Positions 62,070 to 64,000 of a DNA stretch of 64,000 bases are shown here, in pieces. The stretch comes from Pseudoxanthomonas sacheonensis (GTDB lineage Bacteria; Pseudomonadota; Gammaproteobacteria; Xanthomonadales; Xanthomonadaceae). The number at the start of each line of letters is the position of its first letter. Position 1 is the stretch's first letter. The translations under genes were made by a program, and so were the position numbers. The notes below the pieces were generated by a model. The model did not search any database, was not told the DNA's origin, and was given only the letters and a program-made list of their open reading frames with translations. The DNA is taken from positions 62,001 through 126,000 of the forward strand of contig NZ_PDWS01000003.1 in the NCBI RefSeq assembly GCF_010093305.1, given 5' to 3'.

Positions 62070-63104
62070 ATCGGGAGCGTCTTCCAACCAGGCATTTACC
62101 GCGGCCACGATCCGGTCGTGGAACTTGCGGTCGTTTTCGAGGAAAAATTCCCGGGCCGCCTCGCCCAATTCTTCGCATTGCTCCTCATCGAGCGCCAATG
62201 CGCGCTCGACCGCATCGGCGATTCCGGCCGCGTCGACAAGCCATGTGGTCGCCGCGGCTTGGCGGCCGGTGGCCGCTACCGGAATCAGGATCCCGCGTTG
62301 CGGGGTAACCAGTTCATTCATGGGCGCTCCGTCCGTGGTGAGAGTCACCGCGCCCACTCCGAGGGCCTCCAAGAGGTAGTGTCCGAACCCCTCGGTGCGC
62401 GACGGGCACAGGTGGAAACGATGCGAATTCTGCAGCTCTTTGAGTACGTCGTCGGCCAAGTACCGGGTCAGCAGGGTGACATTGGCCGGAACGGGCTCGC
62501 TTTGCGGGACGCGCTTGGAACGCTGGACCACGGTCAGCGGCGGCCAGTGCGGATGCTGCCTCCAGGCCTCCAGAACGGACTGCGTGCCTTTGTTGCCGCT
62601 CTTGCCGGCGACATGCAGGAAGGCGCGCATGCGCGGCACCCGAGCGTCGCTGCGATCTTCGCTGGTGAATCCTATGTATTCGGTGCGACCGCCCAATCGG
62701 CGCAGGATTTCCTCGGCATGCCGCGTCTTGACGAAAACGCAGTCCATCCGTTGCAACAGATCGATGTCCGACTGCAACAGGTATTCGGGATTGGGCACCA
62801 GCACGTTCGTCTCGGCCCACGGCAGGTATTCGGCACGGATATGTTCCTGCATCAGGCTCAGGCGGAACGGGGCCTTTAGCCTCAGCAGGCGGCGCAGCGC
62901 GTTGCCCGCGCGCACAAAGCATGGCCGCAACCACTTGCGCAACTTTCCCCGCCTCAAGGCGGTGATGGTGATGTCCATGCCCGCGTCGGCCAGCGCCCCG
63001 GCAAGCAGGTTCATGTCGCGGGTCAGGCCGGCTCCGTTATCGGCGGCCACCAGATTTACACGCACATTTGCGGGCCGTACCGGGGGGAAACGCAGGATAG
63101 CCAA
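62016..63104 (-). CDS. Glycosyltransferase, GT4-like
   Basis: The 362-residue protein has a GT-B-like fold with a GT4-type C-terminal half: HVAGKSGNKGTQSVLEAW, then HLCPSRTEGFGHYLLEALGV, in which the E-x7-E motif binds the sugar nucleotide. The N-terminal half is less typical (NVRVNLVAADNGAGLTRDM). It is cytoplasmic and probably acts in surface polysaccharide or LPS assembly. The next gene, a GT9 enzyme, is divergent. Confidence 0.82.
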   Translation of the reverse strand: MAILRFPPVRPANVRVNLVAADNGAGLTRDMNLLAGALADAGMDITITALRRGKLRKWLRPCFVRAGNALRRLLRLKAPFRLSLMQEHIRAEYLPWAETNVLVPNPEYLLQSDIDLLQRMDCVFVKTRHAEEILRRLGGRTEYIGFTSEDRSDARVPRMRAFLHVAGKSGNKGTQSVLEAWRQHPHWPPLTVVQRSKRVPQSEPVPANVTLLTRYLADDVLKELQNSHRFHLCPSRTEGFGHYLLEALGVGAVTLTTDGAPMNELVTPQRGILIPVAATGRQAAATTWLVDAAGIADAVERALALDEEQCEELGEAAREFFLENDRKFHDRIVAAVNAWLEDAPDLPAQPAADQRLAELQIQ

Positions 63105-63299
63105 ACTGAGGTGCGGCGATTGTGCAAACCATCACCGCAATAGTCCACAATCATGCGCCCATTCATTCGCGGTCAATTTTACAGCGATGCGAAGCCCACC
63201 TCTTTTCCCGGCTGGACCTGCGGCCCGCGAACAACGCGGTCCTGCCCCCGGTTGCGCCGAAAGACATGGAATGGACGAGCGCGCCACGGGAACGAAGAC

Positions 63300-64000
63300 T
63301 TGAGTGCGCGTCCCTTGATCGTGCGCACTGGCGCCTTCGGCGACGTGGTGGTGCTCACCACGCTGATCCATCTGCTCAGCGCCCGCTATGGATCGCCGGT
63401 CGATGTGGTCGGCGCCGATGCCTGGACCGAAGCGCTGCTGGCCGACGACCCGGCGGTCGCCGAAATCCATCTGCTCACCAGCCGCAATACGCCGTACGCG
63501 CTGAATCCCAGCCAATGGCGGGTCGCGCGCTGGTTGCGCCGGCGCGGCCGCGGGCCTGTCTACATGTGCGACAACCATCCGCGCCTGCTGGCTCTGCTGC
63601 GGCGTGGCGGCGTACGCGAAGAGGACATGGTGCGGCGGCCGATCGAGGACGAAGCACCGGAAGCTCCGATCCGTCTCTGGCCGGACCGCTGGTTGGACAT
63701 GGGCATGCGCGATCCCGTTTCGCCCTTTCCGACGCACGCAGTCGATGCGCAGGCTTACCGGCTGCCGTCGCTGGTGCTGGGCGACGCCGCGCGCCAGGAA
63801 TACCGTCGTTGGAAGCAGGCCAAAGGCCTGCGCGGTCCGTTGATCCTGCTGCAGCCCGGCAACAAGCGCACCCACAAACGCGGCACCGTGGCCACGCGCC
63901 AGCATCCGAAGTTCTGGCCGCCGGAATCTTGGGCCGCATTGGCCGATGCGATCTGGCAGGACCTGCCCGACGCGCAGGTGCTGTTGTGCGGATCGCCGCA
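63300..64000 (+). CDS. Glycosyltransferase family 9 (heptosyltransferase-like), partial
   Basis: The gene runs off the right edge; 233 residues are visible. The start region RPLIVRTGAFGDVVVLTTLI, then SARYGSPVDVVGADAW and LILLQPGNKRTHKRGTVATR, match ADP-heptose:LPS heptosyltransferase-type GT9 proteins. The start is uncertain: TTG 63300 has GGGA upstream, and TTG 63252 and TTG 63315 are in-frame alternatives. It diverges from the glycosyltransferase at 62016, suggesting an LPS core locus. Confidence 0.78.
   Translation, partial: MSARPLIVRTGAFGDVVVLTTLIHLLSARYGSPVDVVGADAWTEALLADDPAVAEIHLLTSRNTPYALNPSQWRVARWLRRRGRGPVYMCDNHPRLLALLRRGGVREEDMVRRPIEDEAPEAPIRLWPDRWLDMGMRDPVSPFPTHAVDAQAYRLPSLVLGDAARQEYRRWKQAKGLRGPLILLQPGNKRTHKRGTVATRQHPKFWPPESWAALADAIWQDLPDAQVLLCGSP

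Overview
The window is about 64 kb of high-GC, gene-dense DNA. It looks like the chromosome of a gammaproteobacterium of the order Xanthomonadales (Lysobacteraceae or Rhodanobacteraceae type). This rests on family-level recognition: a TonB-dependent receptor with an STN domain behind ECF sigma and FecR genes, a short OpgH next to a Tat-exported OpgD, a 615-residue RpoD, and GGGAATGGAG-type intergenic repeats. The genus cannot be fixed by reading alone.

Layout. 1-3 kb: end of an RMMBL-type metallo-hydrolase, then a reverse-strand membrane and stress set (VTT protein, DUF883, coiled-coil exported protein, Hsp20). 3-16 kb: an oxygen-limitation and stress block with GNAT acetyltransferase, BON protein, membrane proteins, AdhP, a two-component pair, a cysteine-less Crp/Fnr regulator, a shrunken class II ribonucleotide-reductase-like protein, a tandem universal stress protein and an L,D-transpeptidase. 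16-27 kb: a partial denitrification island with hemN, a cysteine-cluster fnr, quinol-type NO reductase, nnrS, a SirB2-like gene, two small reverse-strand genes, a possible alternative-oxidase remnant, nirK with a fused cytochrome c, nirV and a Sco protein. 27-38 kb: two divergent gene sets for oxidising and cleaving glycosides through 3-keto sugars. 38-41 kb: AraC regulator, AhpD-like protein, Rof, an L,D-transpeptidase without a normal start codon, and an Lpp-like lipoprotein. 41.5-49.4 kb: ECF sigma, FecR, TonB receptor, secreted propeller-like protein, PhoD. 49.4-52.2 kb: repeat-rich accessory segment with a hydrolase/AraC pair, a broken hydrolase and a tRNA. 52.3-64 kb: core genes (opgH, opgD, rpoD, dtd, LpxL-type acyltransferase, two bacterial-PH-domain genes, glycosyltransferases).

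The strongest system-level signal is a shared promoter architecture. Ten 14-bp FNR/DNR-like boxes (TTGAY-N4-RTCAA and close variants) lie between 3.1 and 23.4 kb. In every case a hexamer with A at position 2 and T at position 6, or such a hexamer offset by one or two bases, starts about 29.5 bp from the box centre, as expected for an activator site centred at -41.5. These promoters precede GNAT, adhP, the RNR-like gene, usp, a small ORF plus L,D-transpeptidase, hemN-fnr, norB, nnrS, the two small reverse genes, and the AOX-remnant/nirK unit. For hemN and nnrS the predicted transcription start falls on the A of the ATG, so leaderless mRNAs are predicted.

Together these genes would reduce nitrite to nitric oxide (NirK) and nitric oxide to nitrous oxide (quinol NOR). 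HemN would supply haem without oxygen, NnrS would help with NO tolerance, and stress proteins would be induced in parallel. No nitrate reductase, NirS or N2O reductase gene lies in the window.
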